64,000 nt of DNA from Leidyana gryllorum EB-2025a (GCA_048772705.1 JBLWGC010000208.1:124001-188000), one strand, 5' to 3'; positions 40,125-51,283 are shown, counted from the stretch's first letter. Translations and numbers: made by a program. The notes: generated by a model from the letters alone, not told the origin.

Positions 40125-41431
40125 CTTCACTTACCTTCGCTTCTCCATCTTCTCATAGGACATTCATCGCAGCTCTCCTCCTCACTTCAGAGGTTAATTG
40201 AATTGGTCTTCACTTTAGCCGAGATGAGGGGTATCAGGTCCACAGATCTACCGACTTCCCAACGCAGGAAAATGGAACTCAGACCAGTCAGCGAGAGCTC
40301 GCCTCATTCACCAGAAAGAGCTGAGTATCAATGACACTGCAGAGTGGGATTCTGCCAAGTGATGGCCCTCCGTTGGTCATATGATCGAGGTTCAACGTCG
40401 CCTATTGTCCAACTCGCGTTCATTGTATGGTCGCTGTGGATAAGCATTCGCTCAGCCTAACGCTGCAGCTACTTTCGTGCCGACATTCAGCCGCACCACA
40501 TATATCCCCTACAATCCCTTCTGTGTGGGCAGCCAAACCGTTGACGGGTTGGAGTGCTTTGAGAAGCTCAGACATTTGCATAGCCCTGTCCACTCAAGAG
40601 ACCACATCACGTGTCACTGGACATGTTTACCGAAGCGACACAACAGACCTGGAAGTGGGGTAGCCGACGCTTGGTACCAGCCGATAATGTCAAAGCTACT
40701 TTGAAGGCTGTATTATCGGGGCACTATGCCTTTGAGAATTCGCAGGTAGCCGCTGAAGCCAGGCTCAAAGAAGCTTCCGAACAACTCATATAATCTATTG
40801 TGCCAGTGTGAAATAGAGACAGAGCGGTGTGACTGGGGGTAGTATCCGCCCTCCCACTTTCAGCCAAGTAACCAGCTGAGTGTATCGGAGTTCGTAAGCT
40901 ATGAAATTGAGATCGCGTAATTGGCATCCGGACATCCACAAGCGGTATTCAAAACCGGTTGTTAACCCGTGCCAGTTACCTCTGGCGCCGTGATCGCTTT
41001 CCTGCCGATGGCACAACATACTAAGCTTCTCGGTGTGACGTCCATCACGCAAAGATTGGACTACGCGAGAGAGAGATTTGGAGCCGTGTCTGCTGTCCTG
41101 GAATATGCGCTTTCGTCCAGGTTGGAGGCATCATGGGCGTTTTGAGTAAGAACGGTACCCAACTCGACTCTCTTGCATAACCCGACTGGAGCTCGCATTC
41201 GACCCAATGTTGAGCAAACTAACGTGTTTTGTAGTCCCGGCCAGCCCTGGGAGGACCGGCCGAGTCCGATCTAGATCCACTCCGGCAATTGGGTCCGGTA
41301 GGGGCCCGGGGGTGGATCGCGTTGCTACCATTGAGAAATCGAGGGTTTTTGGGGATGTTTGAGGGGGATCTAGTTGTGTTCGTAAAAAGAGGGGTTTTTG
41401 AACCACAAGATCCTAAGCGTATTGTTGTTAG

Positions 41432-41473
41432 TCTGTGTCTCCTGTGCCGGGCCGGCCGGCACGGAGACACAGA
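41432..41473. repeat. Hairpin with GTGTCTCC / GGAGACAC arms
   Basis: The left arm TCTGTGTCTCC-T-GTGCC pairs with GGCACGGAGACACAGA across a short CCGG-rich loop, with one bulged base. The same arm core recurs at 43446 and, unpaired, near 48130. Confidence 0.75.
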
Positions 41474-41789
41474 CATCCGCCGGACCGGTCTTATGCCGGG
41501 TGGCGACAATCTAGCCGTTGTCACCTTTCTTATCATAACGCAACGTCATCCTCCGGCGCTTCGGGTACTTTCGAGTCAGATTTACGCGAGTTGGCGACCA
41601 CTTGAAGCCAGTCTGCACCAATACGACATTAGGTTTTTCGCGAGGTGTTCCGCATATCAGTTCCAATTATGCAGTTTGAAACTTGCCAAGAGGCACATAG
41701 CAATTCTAACGCGTACTACGGAAAATTTTCTGCGAGAAAAAAAGACGTCTTCACTCAGACGACCTGATGCCAACCGGACTCATTGTTCA

Positions 41790-42350
41790 CATTCCAAACG
41801 CACGGGTGCGAGGCGACCCGCACTCGTGCCACACCATTCGCCACCTCCTATGGGGATGGTTTGTTCTCCGCCTGGGAGACATTGCCGAGGGGTCTCCCGC
41901 GGCGAGCGAGGAGACGGTCGGAAAAACGCCGTCTTCAGAGACCTCCGCCCCCATCGGAGGTGAGTCCGGTAGTGTTGGATCTTGAGAATCCAACCTGACT
42001 GAAGAGCCTCGGCGTCGGGTAATTTGAAGTGTGGACAGCACTCCAAATCACCCATTACGACGCCGCACTCTTCGCCACATCCGAATTCATCGGCCCTTAT
42101 GGTCAAGTCTCTTGGCCGGTCTTTTTTTCTTGCTTGCAATAACTATCAGTTAGTATGCTTCCATGAATCCCCGGTCGTCTCGTAACGCTTCTCCAGCCGA
42201 GAAGTGGACACTGTAATTTGCCAATTCCACTGTCTCTTCCCTCTTTCATCAAACCGTTTGTTGAGCTCCGAGGAACGGGGAACTCTGGGTGGTCAGTTCT
42301 TCCGCGACTGGCATCGCCCCAAAATTCCACTTAAAAAAATAAATTCACCC
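41790..42350 (-). repeat. Island repeat R, copy R0
   Basis: Read on the reverse strand, 42345-42100 matches 45890-46110 on the forward strand: a shared GGAATTTTGGGGCG, then GGAATTGGCAAATTACAGTG, TTACGAGRCGAC and AGCAAGAAAAA. Translated, the reverse frame gives GIGKLQC...VTRRP...YCKQEKK against GLELANY...VTRRL...YCLKARK in copy R1. The frame is broken. It lies about 330 bp upstream of, and divergent from, family copy 1. The source of R is unknown. Confidence 0.65.
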
Positions 42351-42681
42351 GTCCGTGACCGTTACGTTTTTTGGCCACTCGCTGCCGACATGGAATGTTC
42401 GTCACGATTACACGCTGTCATCAGTTGGGTGGCTGCGACCCACCGGAGACTCCACAGTATCTTTGCAGTTACATCAGGTCTGTGAGGAAAGAAATCAGAG
42501 ATCGAAGAAAGGTGTCGGAGAAAGAATCTGCCTCGCCTGTGACGGTTGACTTGGCAGACTCTGGCGTGTGTGTCTGTAACATGTTGACCGCAGAGGTATC
42601 AGGATTCGGGCGCGACTCTACTGCAGTCGCGTTCGAACGCGGCTCGACTCTCGCAGTTGTTCCGGAAAACCTTTGCCTCGG

Positions 42682-44474
42682 ATGGGCAAAAGCAAAACCG
42701 ATCGCACCCGTCGAGCTTCTCCTGGGTTACGTATCCCGTATTCAAAGATGATACATGAAAAGCTCCTGAAGATCTCATCTTTGGCGAGCATCGCAAATGA
42801 AGATCGAAAAGTTCGTGTGGAGAAGCTCATATTTGACACTGATTGTACCATCGAACAGTCCTTACACATAACGGCCGATCAAGTGGACTTCTCGAGAAAA
42901 TGTTCCATTGAGTTTGTGGAAGGTGCCTCGTTTCATTGCCTCAGCCCTTTGACGATTAGGGGAGCGCTAAAAAGTCGGAAGAAGCTTCGGGTCAGCGCTC
43001 CAAGGGTGTCGATATTTGGGTCGGTCACAGCGGCCACTTTTCTTCGGATTGATGGTGGAGAATACTTTGCAAATCTCGGCCAGCTTCGAGGCCAAAGAGT
43101 CCACATTCGAGCAGTGCAGGTCTGGAATGGAGCAGACTTTGTTGTTTCCGGTGGAAAAAGGGTCAGATGGGCGAAATGTCCGGAGATTAAAGCCGCGAAA
43201 TCGAATAGTCCCTTGTCAAATAAAGTTGACATCAAGATCACTGCGGCGGATGTCATATTAGTTGACAGCCGAACGTTATCCGGTGGGACAATTGAGTTTT
43301 TACCCTGGACCCCTTCCCTCACCTTACCAACGAGACTACTTTTTAGCCCCGAGGGCGGCGGCTTTCGCTTTGGCAGTCATTCGAATTGTTCTAGGTTATT
43401 TCAGGTAATCACGTACACTCAAAAATCGTAAGCCACACGTGTGTCCGTGTCTCCGAGATGCCGGCCGGCATTTCCGGAGACACCGTCCTTCAACTCTCGA
43501 CGTTGTCAGTGATCCTGGCGCCACCAATAGCTTGATCATGGCTATCACGCTACTGGTGGCGTCGGGATCACTGACAACGGGCCAGTTGAGGGGTGCTGCC
43601 TACCTGAGTTCGCTCAGTGGGTGATCAATGTCTTCGGAGCAGACGGCCGCCCTTGAGGGTGCCGTGGGATGGGTCCAGGAGAGGGGGCTGGTCTAGTAAG
43701 GGTCGTGGCGGGCTAACACTACTCCAGCGCGGGGCCATCTGTGCGGAGGAGGGGGTGGTCACTCATCTGGAGCAGTTTTACTGCCTCGGACCTGTCTCAG
43801 ACTATTTCATTCCCTTCGTGGCGGGGGAATACACCGTCGATGACGGAGAATGGCAGAGTTTCCAGACGTGGGCGGGTGTCGAGCTGACCTCCTCGAGCGG
43901 GGACGCAGCACACATAAGTGCACTCGAGAAAGTACAATGTACCTGTGGGCAACTGAAAACAGTCTCAGACGAAATCATTCCCCACACTTGTTGGTGTCTC
44001 CACGGACCGCAAGGCAACGATACTAAGTTCTGGAGAACTACTACATCTTGCCGACTGGCCTTCTTCCATGATCGGCAGCCCACCACCCGCGCATATTTGA
44101 AGGAGGTATATTGCCGTGCAGGCGAGGTTGTCATCGACGCCAATGCGGTGAAGGGGCTCCGAGGTCTGAGCATCGTCCACACTTCACAGGTGCCAAAGCG
44201 CGTTGAGTGGCCAGCTCGCTGGTGGGTTGAGAAACGGGCAGGTGGCTGGCACAAAATCTGCACGGAAGACGTCTCATTGTCAACCAGCATAACGCGGGTG
44301 ATCTCCCATATAGACAATTGCCAAACGCGGACGGTTCATCAAAGTACGGAGTGGGGTGAGCGACGCCTGACTCCTGAGGACAGGATAGATGTTCGGTTTG
44401 CAGACATAGTGTTAGGGCATTTTCGATTTCTGGGCCCAAGATCATCCATCGTGCAAAAACTCTTACAATCTTAG
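42682..44474 (+). CDS. Island family copy 1: unrecognised two-part protein, 489 aa, apparently intact
   Basis: Exon 1 is 42682-43404 and exon 2 is 43728-44474; both splice sites are phase 0 (CAG|GTAATC and CTCCAG|CGC), giving one uninterrupted frame. Part A (about residues 25-240) is a series of short beta-type repeats (RVEKLIFDTDCTI, LRVSAPRVSIFGSV, VDIKITAADVILVDS) that looks like a right-handed beta-solenoid; this is from pattern only. Parts B and C (exon 2) hold a Cys-bearing stretch (QCTCGQLK, HTCWCLHG) and a conserved end (PKRVEWPARWW, EWGERRLTPEDRIDVRFADI). No signal peptide or membrane helix is seen. No known family is recognised. Decayed relatives of parts A, B and C occur at 47.3-48.8 kb and probably 45.3-45.9 kb. 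Copy 2 has a longer N-terminus, so the start here may be further upstream. Confidence 0.6.
43446..43485. repeat. Hairpin with GTGTCTCC / GGAGACAC arms inside the intron of copy 1
   Basis: CGTGTCTCCGAGATGCCGG pairs with the adjacent CCGGCATTTCCGGAGACACCG, nearly without a loop. The arms share the core of the hairpin at 41432. Confidence 0.75.
43501..43579. repeat. 30-bp inverted repeat with 19-nt loop inside the intron of copy 1
   Basis: The arm 43501-43530 (CGTTGTCAGTGATCC...) is the reverse complement of 43550-43579 (...GGATCACTGACAACG) with three or four mismatches. It lies wholly in the predicted 323-nt intron and looks like a small insertion element or a structured RNA. Confidence 0.85.
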
Positions 44475-45339
44475 TGAACAGCTCACCAACTACGTCCCAA
44501 AGTGTAAACAAAAAGTGCTTTAATGACTCGCGGATGATCAGTAATTAAGATGCTGTGAGCACCGCTGTCCGAACATTGTACACGCTATCCATACTTCTCT
44601 TGAAATCCTGTTCTTTTGGTCGCTCCCGCTTGAGTTTTAATACTGATCATTGTCGAAAAAATAGGGTCACCAGGCCAGGTAACTCTCCTAGAAATGGTGC
44701 GTCGTACCTGTTAGGTTACACTCTACGCGATCGCGAGCCATTCCGCTCTGAAACACTCCATACCGGGAGACGCAGTCCTGTGTCCCGTTACTCTGAGCTC
44801 TAGCGGGTCCTCCAGGCGGTGTACCGGCTGCAGGTAGATGCCATGTGGACTTGCGAGAAATGGTCGATCTACGTATCCGTCTTTGACGCGGTTGCAGTAT
44901 TTGGCCGGCTGTTGGTTGCTGACCTTCCGATACCGATCAAAGACGAAGAACAGGTGTCCAAGGGTATATGTCAACTCGACGTTCTCTCTGTGACGCGCCT
45001 AGAATGGTTGTCATTCTCCCTCCGGCATCCCGCCCGGTCTATCATTTTTCGTTCTCTAGCGATATCAATCACTCCTGAGTCTGCATTTCAAACTGTGATC
45101 TCGGCAACACCACATTTGAAGTCATCTTTGTCATGAGAGAGAACGACATCTGATAGACCGCGCCTCAAACATGAGACTCTTTCCAGACACTCGGGACAAA
45201 GTGGTCACCGAGCCATCTTTTGTGAGAAAGCTCTCGGGAATGTATCCTGAATCGCGGAAATTGTGGGTGCCCAATTGAGTGGACATCGATACACTTCTGA
45301 CATCGGCCGCCTATACGGGAACGCAGAGGAAACATACCC
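44475..45339. other. No supported gene; inverted repeat 45036-45057 / 45138-45159
   Basis: Only short broken frames. One inverted repeat has 22-nt arms (GGTCTATCA...TCGTTCTCT) with three mismatches and an 80-nt spacer. This stretch may hold the remains of parts B and C of family copy 3, but I could not align it convincingly. Confidence 0.5.
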
Positions 45340-45860
45340 ATCAGCGGCTTCCTGATACGAGGCCAGCGTCTTTGCGTGCGAGGGGAAATTGACCTCCTAA
45401 GGCACCGATATGTCTCATGCTGCTGATTCGCCTCCCAGACTGGGGTGGGCGGGCAATGTCGCCAAAGATGGCCACACCGACGGTCGTTCGCTCTCTCTGC
45501 GGGAGCCATGATGTTGATGTCAACATCGCTCCAAACCCATCAAGAGTCATAGGCCTTAATATCATCACATCGAGAGAGAAGCTATGCGACGGATTCCATC
45601 ACGGAAGTGGGTATTTAGACGTGAACCATTCTCATCACCAGGACCCCCGCCAGAAGTGGTGATCTCTGGTGTCACTGCTCTCAATCGTCGTCACACTCTT
45701 ATGCGGCACCACCTTCGTACCATTCTGCCAACCTAAGTCTAAATTGAGTACACTTAGACACGCACAAGAACACATCTGTCCAAGCTGCTGTCGCCCATTA
45801 TACAGTGCGGCGACGGCAGCCACACTGAAACACTCAGTGTCCAAAATAAGTAGAAAATCA
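45340..45860 (-). pseudogene. Island family copy 3, decayed part A
   Basis: Reverse-strand fragments resemble part A of copy 1 in order: LDTECFS (copy 1 FDTDCTI), LRPMTLDG (LSPLTIRG), GVAIFGDIA (RVSIFGSVT) and GALGGQ (GQLRGQ). The fragments lie in more than one frame with stops between them. It starts next to repeat R1 and diverges from it, as copy 1 does from R0. Similarity is short, so this is tentative. Confidence 0.4.
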
Positions 45861-45884
45861 GCAGTAATGCACTGATGGTTAGAA

Positions 45885-46510
45885 TTTTTTTTCCCCTCGG
45901 AATTTTGGGGCGGTTTCAGGCGAATAGGAACTGAGCACCCGAAGTTCCCGTTTCCTTCGGCCAGAGATGCTGTCAGATGAAGGAGAGGGGTGGGATTGGA
46001 ATTGGCAAATTACAGTGGCCACTCCTCTACCGGAGTGACAGTTACGAGGCGACTCGAGAGTTCACAAGCTGCAACTTCTAATTATTGTTTGAAAGCAAGA
46101 AAAAGAAAGGTTGGGCTGTGGTCGGAAGAGATGAATGCTCTGAGGGGTGATGGAATTCAGGGTCGTGAATCCCATCGCCCACTGATTCAGGCAAAGCAAA
46201 CTCTTCAGCAGTTTGTGACCTTTGACGGCCACAACTGGTGCAGTTGGATTTCATATTCCAACTCAGAGAGGCTTTTCGGGCCTCTGACTGCCCCCAACGA
46301 ATGGGAGCGGTGGACGTGAAGCCGTCCCGTCCGAAGACTCAGTCTCCCGACTCCCATTCAGCGGGGTGGCAAAAAGCCAACCCCACAGGAGGAGTCGTGG
46401 AAGAGACTCCCACGAGTTTCTTTGGGCCTCGGGCCGCTGGGCCGGAGGGAAGCGAATGACTAAGCCAGTCATTGTTAGAACTTGCTGCGCAGAGTTCTTT
46501 TCTCTTGCAA
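45885..46510 (+). repeat. Island repeat R, copy R1 (blocks O, P, Q in one direction)
   Basis: Three blocks: O (45885-46030) matches R0; P (46110-46225, GAAGAGATGAATGCTCT to GGCCACAACTG) matches 49555-49672 in R2 on the same strand; Q (46250-46500, GTCAGAGGC region through CTGCGCAGAGTT) matches 49340-49540 in R2 on the opposite strand. The reverse frame of Q (ending SETESSD...SQRPEKPL and stop) is kept in R2 (SETESSD...SQRPAKPL and stop), which suggests that Q was once coding on that strand. Confidence 0.75.
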
Positions 46511-47343
46511 AAGGTTAAGTAGTATTGCTTTAGTTGCAGCTTGTGAGTGATGTAGTGAATCATAACCAATCCGAATCCTGATATGGGAGGAAAACCGTAC
46601 AGGTAAATCACTCTGTCAGACTTGTGCCATCGCGGAACGCGTGATATCGGAATTCGTTCTGCTTACAACTCTTCGATCCCACTTTGGGCCGGTGTTCGCA
46701 AACGCTGGGACGGCTGCGAGTCGGTGGCATCTTCGACACTGCGGTTTGAAAGGCACAATAGCAAAGAGTCTCATGGTTGGCCGCAGTAGGAGAGACAGAT
46801 GCCGGGGGTGAGGAATGACAGTGAGTAGAACACTGTGTTCCGTTGGACCACTGAGGGCGGTGTCAGTGGAGGGGGAAGTAACTTCAAGCCGCCTCCCGAC
46901 GATGAAAACAATAAGTGGTCTCAAGATGCGCGATGCGATTCAATGTTGAGTGGATCCGATAGGCCTCCGTGTCAGACTTGTCCGTCATTCAGGGACTGAC
47001 AACAGCTTCAAGCTCGCCACCGGTTGATACAGTCATCTACGGGTCGGGTAGTTGTTCACCCGCCACTATCTCATAGTGAGCGGACTGAAGGGCTGGGTAA
47101 ACATGAAGCGCGACGTGCGGACCTTCCTATTGATCGGTCTTAACTGGCGCATAGGAATGTACGTGAACACCATAATTCTGAGCATTATGATCTCACCAAT
47201 GATATGTGAGGATGTTCGACGAGCAGTCGACGAGAAGAATCATCCCTGACGCCAAGACAGGCGGCACTTACATTATTCGATTGGAATCATTTTCAGTCAC
47301 ATCCCGAAGCAGTGACAAAACAATCACCCGTACTTTAGACCGT
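46511..47343. other. No supported gene
   Basis: Over 800 bp of island sequence with only short frames. A hydrophobic frame at 47052-47249 (LIGLNWRIGMYVNTIILSIM) lacks a convincing start and any relative in the window. Confidence 0.5.
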
Positions 47344-48799
47344 CTACTTCATCCGGTTTCTCAGGGTACACTGGGTACTCCAAAAGCGAAAATGCTCCGC
47401 CAAAATCCGGGCGAAGTTGACCTCACCGTCCGCTGGAGTGAGACGCCGCTCATCCCAGCTCAGCGTCCGCGACTCGTCAATCACGCAGTCTTTGACCTTC
47501 CGAACTGTCTTTTGTATCGATGTTCGTAGAGTAACGTTTTGGTGCGACAGAGTACTCCAACCAGCTATGGGTCTGTCCGCCCGCCATCGATGCGGCCATG
47601 ACTCACGATGAGGGGTTCTGGAGGTATACACAATATTGAATTCTTTGACTCCGTAGATCACTTGGGCTCTGAACGAGACATTGTCACCATCCAGCCCTTT
47701 AGCCAAGTTTCTCGTCGTCGGGCGGTGGTCGAACCACTCCCCCTCCCGATAGTTACGTGTAACTAAGAATGAGTGGGGGGTACCATTCAATTCACTGTGC
47801 ACCCAAGTTATGTGCCCAATACGGACTGCTTGCCGACAAGACTTCTACAACGCGGCGCCATGCGCGCTGATGCAAAAGTCACCATTGCTCTGCAAGAGTG
47901 TTACTGTATGCGCTCTGTAGAAATGGATTGTGTAGCTTTCAAGGATGTGCCTGGAGATTGGCAATGGCGTGTGATTTGGGAAAAAGACTAAGTTATGTAA
48001 GTGTCGGGCTCTAGGGCTGGTTGCGCGGCCTTCCTGGCGTCCTGGGCTAGTGCTTTAGGGATGATGCTCGTCTTAGATCCTCCTCTGGTGGTTGGCATTT
48101 TCGGTAAGTTCGTGCGGGTCTGCGTGTCGGTGTCTCCGGTGTGTTCGAGACGCGTTCATGTACATCAAAAAGGTATCCCAGTAGTCTAGCTCGTAGTCCG
48201 GTGGCCTACAGTAATCTTCCCGGGCGGTATTCAGTCATGTTGCCATGCCGATGCGGGCTGCTAAAATACTCGAATGGGAAGCCAAAGTGTCACATTCGGC
48301 GCCAGTTCACATGCCGAACATCTTTGACCATCGACGTCGTTTCGCTGTCGACAAGGATCACGTCAACGGCCGAAAACGTGATTGAGATGTCGTCCGGCGA
48401 CAAGTTGTCATTGAAAGCTACTGCTCCGCCAACCAGTTTCACCTTGCACTCAACCGTGGACTGGATCTCGTCACTCGTGATATGTATGAAGTGATCGAAT
48501 ATGCAATTCGCATCCAGAATGAACCTTTCTAAAACCATTTTCCGCGTTCCGGTAGCCACCTGTGCCAAGTCACTAGCTTTGACCGTCAAGTGTGGGAGGT
48601 CGACTGCCTTGTGTTTCAGCCAGCGTAGCCGTTTGCGAAGCTCATCGCGTCTCGAGAGAGCTCGTGTCGCTGGTTGGTTAATCTCTTCTTCTAATGCGCC
48701 GACCGTGGCAAAGTGAGAGCTGACCGCTCTGACCAATTCGCTTTGAGCCATCACTCGGCTGATATGTTCGACTGACCAATGTTCTTGCTTTTTCTGCAC
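47344..48799 (-). pseudogene. Island family copy 2, decayed, with block B inverted
   Basis: On the reverse strand, 48799-48290 matches part A of copy 1 (RKMVLERFILDANCIFDHF against RKVRVEKLIFDTDCTIEQS; VDVILVDSETTS against ADVILVDSRTLS), and 47840-47344 matches part C (FDHRPTTRNL, SRTPHRESWPHRW, SWDERRLTPADGEVNFARI). Block B, LQRGAMRADAKVTIALQECY...DWQW, matches copy 1 LQRGAICAEEGVVTHLEQFY but is read on the forward strand (47845-47991). Part A has a coiled-coil-like N-terminus of about 85 residues that is not seen in copy 1. With one block backwards and stops between parts, it cannot make the copy 1 product as it stands. Confidence 0.65.
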
Positions 48800-49339
48800 T
48801 GTCCGGGGCCAGCCCCTGGAACGCTCACCTCCAGTGTGCTCAGGGCTAAGCTAACTGGCGCCGTCGCGTCCCTTTGAAAAGACAAATGGGGATGTGAGGA
48901 ACTGAGTGACTCGTCACCAAGACGAGAGAGCTCAGCGATCGGGATACCTCTGGCACTTCAGTGCGTGTGACGAGAGACTCACAGTTATCCCACACATACA
49001 ACCGCCCAGTGACCCAAACCCGCACTTTTCAGTATCACGACCACAGGTTGGGATTGAAAAATGGTGTTGACGGGAGTTAGGGAAAAGTGTTGGGAGATCG
49101 ACATAGAACCAACAGGACTCAAGACTGATAAGAGTGCTTATGGAGCAACTTTTTGTTGTTCGTGCGACGTAGTGTAATTAAACTATGAAACAATGGTAAA
49201 CGGAACGAATTGCGCGAGATCACGTCTTGGCAAGAGATCTTTCCATACAGGGTTTCCTCCCATACTAGGATTGGGATTGGTTCCGATTCACCAATTGGTC
49301 ATCGCCAGTTGCAACTTTAACAAATCTTTCATCGCGTGC
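48800..49339. other. No supported gene
   Basis: 540 bp upstream of family copy 2. No long frame in either direction and no clear repeat to the rest of the window. Confidence 0.5.
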
Positions 49340-49680
49340 AGTAAAGAATAACTCTGCGCAGCAATTTGTAATAATTACTAGCTGAGCCATTCGCTTCCCT
49401 CCGGCCGGAGTCTCTGCCGCGTCTCCTTTAAATGGGAGTTCGGAGACTGAATCTTCGGACCGGAAGGCTGCAACTCCACCGCTCCTACTCGTTACGGTCA
49501 GTCAGAGGCCCGCAAAGCCTCTCTGACTTGAAGGATGAAATCCAAGGACTCTGGTCCGAAGAGATGAATGCTCTAAGGGGTTTACGGATTCGATTATAGT
49601 GGACCCGATCGCCCATTGTTTCAGACAAAGCAAACTCTTCGGCAGTTTGCGACGTTCGAGGGCCACAACTGTGTACCCAA
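49340..49680. repeat. Island repeat R, copy R2, blocks P and Q facing opposite ways
   Basis: 49376-49540 is the reverse complement of R1 block Q, while 49555-49672 is a forward copy of R1 block P. The junction lies near 49545-49555. In R1 both blocks face the same way, so one block was inverted since the copies split. Confidence 0.75.
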
Positions 49681-50278
49681 CCCGTCTTCTTCTTGCTTCC
49701 AATCAATACGTAGAAGTTGCAGTGTTGGACCCCTCGAGCCCCACACCAGAAGATGTGTCTGATAACAACCAATCGGTGTTGCCAGTGACTTACAGGTCCT
49801 CAGGCTAGCGTAGATCAGTATGTTGAAGGCTCAGTATTCCTCATCCGCAAGAGAAGGTCAGTCTACTCTTCCCTCCGATACCTTTGGGACCAACCAACAC
49901 GCGGCTGTCGGACAGGGGCCACTTGCGCACCACACCACGGTGGCTAATATGGCGGCATTGGTATCGAGTGTAACTCGCTACACTGTTGAGAGGTGTCTGG
50001 AACTTTTCGGGGCTGCAATTGCGTCGCCGGATAGCAGTGACCCTCTATAAAGCATTGAGCCATGCAGCGGAGAGCCTCTCCCCATAGGCGGAGCGATGTC
50101 TCATCTAATTTTGCCCTCTCGTTGCCTTTTCTTTTTGTGCGTCATCTGCTACACCTTGAAGATATGGGAGGTGAGGGGGCGCACAGCACCCACCTCTGAC
50201 CCGTAGTAGTCGTAGATTCATGGGTCACACTCTTTCGCGTGTGGACGCGACGATGGCAGTGCAGTTTTGGCAGCGAAG
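49681..50278. other. Island end; short unplaced frame only
   Basis: A frame of 76 codons (49820-50050, forward) starts with an ATG but has no recognisable relative, and its composition does not stand out. I do not call it a gene. Dense gene order resumes with eS6. Confidence 0.45.
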
Positions 50279-50366
50279 CTATCGTTTGATTTTCAGTCCT
50301 AAACCCGCGGCATCAGGCTTTCCACATAAGTTGTTCTCAACACAGTCACGAAAATGAGGGATACGT

Positions 50367-51207
50367 TCAGTGAGCACGCTCTTTCGACTCCTGGGCTTTG
50401 TGTCTCTCGGCCTTGGCGGCAGCGGCGGCAGCCTTCTTCTGAGCCACGTAGTCTTCGATGACCTTCTTGAACTCAGCAGCCTCAGCCTTGGACTTCTCAC
50501 TGCGGCGGACGAGTTCAGCCCTATAGCTCTTCTTGCGCGCAACACGGCGGGAAGTCACCAGTCTTTGGATCTTGGGTGCCTTGGTCTTCTTGCCCTCCTT
50601 GATGACACGACGAACGACGAACTGACGGACATCATCATCCTTCTCAAGGTTGAAGAGTTTGCGGATCTTGCTGGCTCTCTTGGGACCCAGACGGCGGGGG
50701 CGGACCTCAGTGGTGAGGTTCTCAATCTCTTCGGGTCCCTTGCGGATGACGGTGAGGTTGAGAGCGGAGATATCGGAAGCCACGATGCATCCACGGACAG
50801 ACTTGCGCTTCATCGAACCCTTCCTGCGCTCACGGAAGCACTTCATTCCCTGCATTCCCAAATCACGAATGACAGTGAGGAGTGAGTGAGTGCGTTCTTA
50901 CCTTGCGGAAGAGAAGGCGGACGCGGTTGTTGGTGAGAACACCCTGCATCATGGGGAAACCCTGCTTGTCATTGCCACCAGTGACACTGCAAAGTGAATA
51001 AAAGTCAAAGAGTGCCGCGGAAAACGATAGCTGATCGCATGGACAAATAACTTACCGAAGGACGTAACCCTTCCAGTTCTCTCCGATGGTGTCAGCCGGC
51101 ACCTCAGCACCAATACGCTTCTCATAGAAGGGCAAAAGCAGCTTCTCGTTATCAATCTCAAGCGATTGGACACATCCCGTGACGGGGTAGGAAATGTTGA
51201 GCTTCAT
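50367..51207 (-). CDS. Ribosomal protein eS6 (RPS6), 239 aa
   Basis: A small-subunit ribosomal protein. Exons 51207-51056, 50986-50902 and 50849-50367 with introns of 69 and 52 nt. Hallmarks: [11 protein letters not shown], the conserved [37 protein letters not shown] and the basic C-terminal helix. The C-terminal Ser cluster that S6 kinase phosphorylates in animals is absent; the tail here is Ala/Lys/Glu-rich. The length matches the family. An A8 run (T8 on the sense strand) lies 29 nt upstream of the ATG. Confidence 0.97.
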
Positions 51208-51236
51208 CGCCGTGCGCCAGGAGTTTAGGCTCCCCG

Positions 51237-51244
51237 AAAAAAAA
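51237..51244 (-). promoter_or_regulatory. T8 element before eS6
   Basis: On the eS6 sense strand: CATTTTTTTTCGGGG, 29 nt before the ATG, in the 76-bp divergent spacer. Confidence 0.4.
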
Positions 51245-51283
51245 TGAACATCGAAAAGGACTATTCGTTACGTCTAAATTAGA

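Larger units (their letters stand above)
40012..41789. other. Gene-poor stretch at the left of the repeat island
   Basis: No gene can be supported over nearly 1.8 kb, in contrast to the packed flanks. Short open pieces exist (for example 40611-40793, ending KEASEQLI) but lack a start, a splice plan or a recognisable family. Two structures stand out: an 18-bp perfect palindrome at 40107-40124 and a hairpin at 41432-41473. Confidence 0.6.

Noticed and set aside
40240-40793. A small spliced gene in the island's left part
   Set aside because: Several exon chains are possible but none keeps a frame with good splice sites, and no family is visible.
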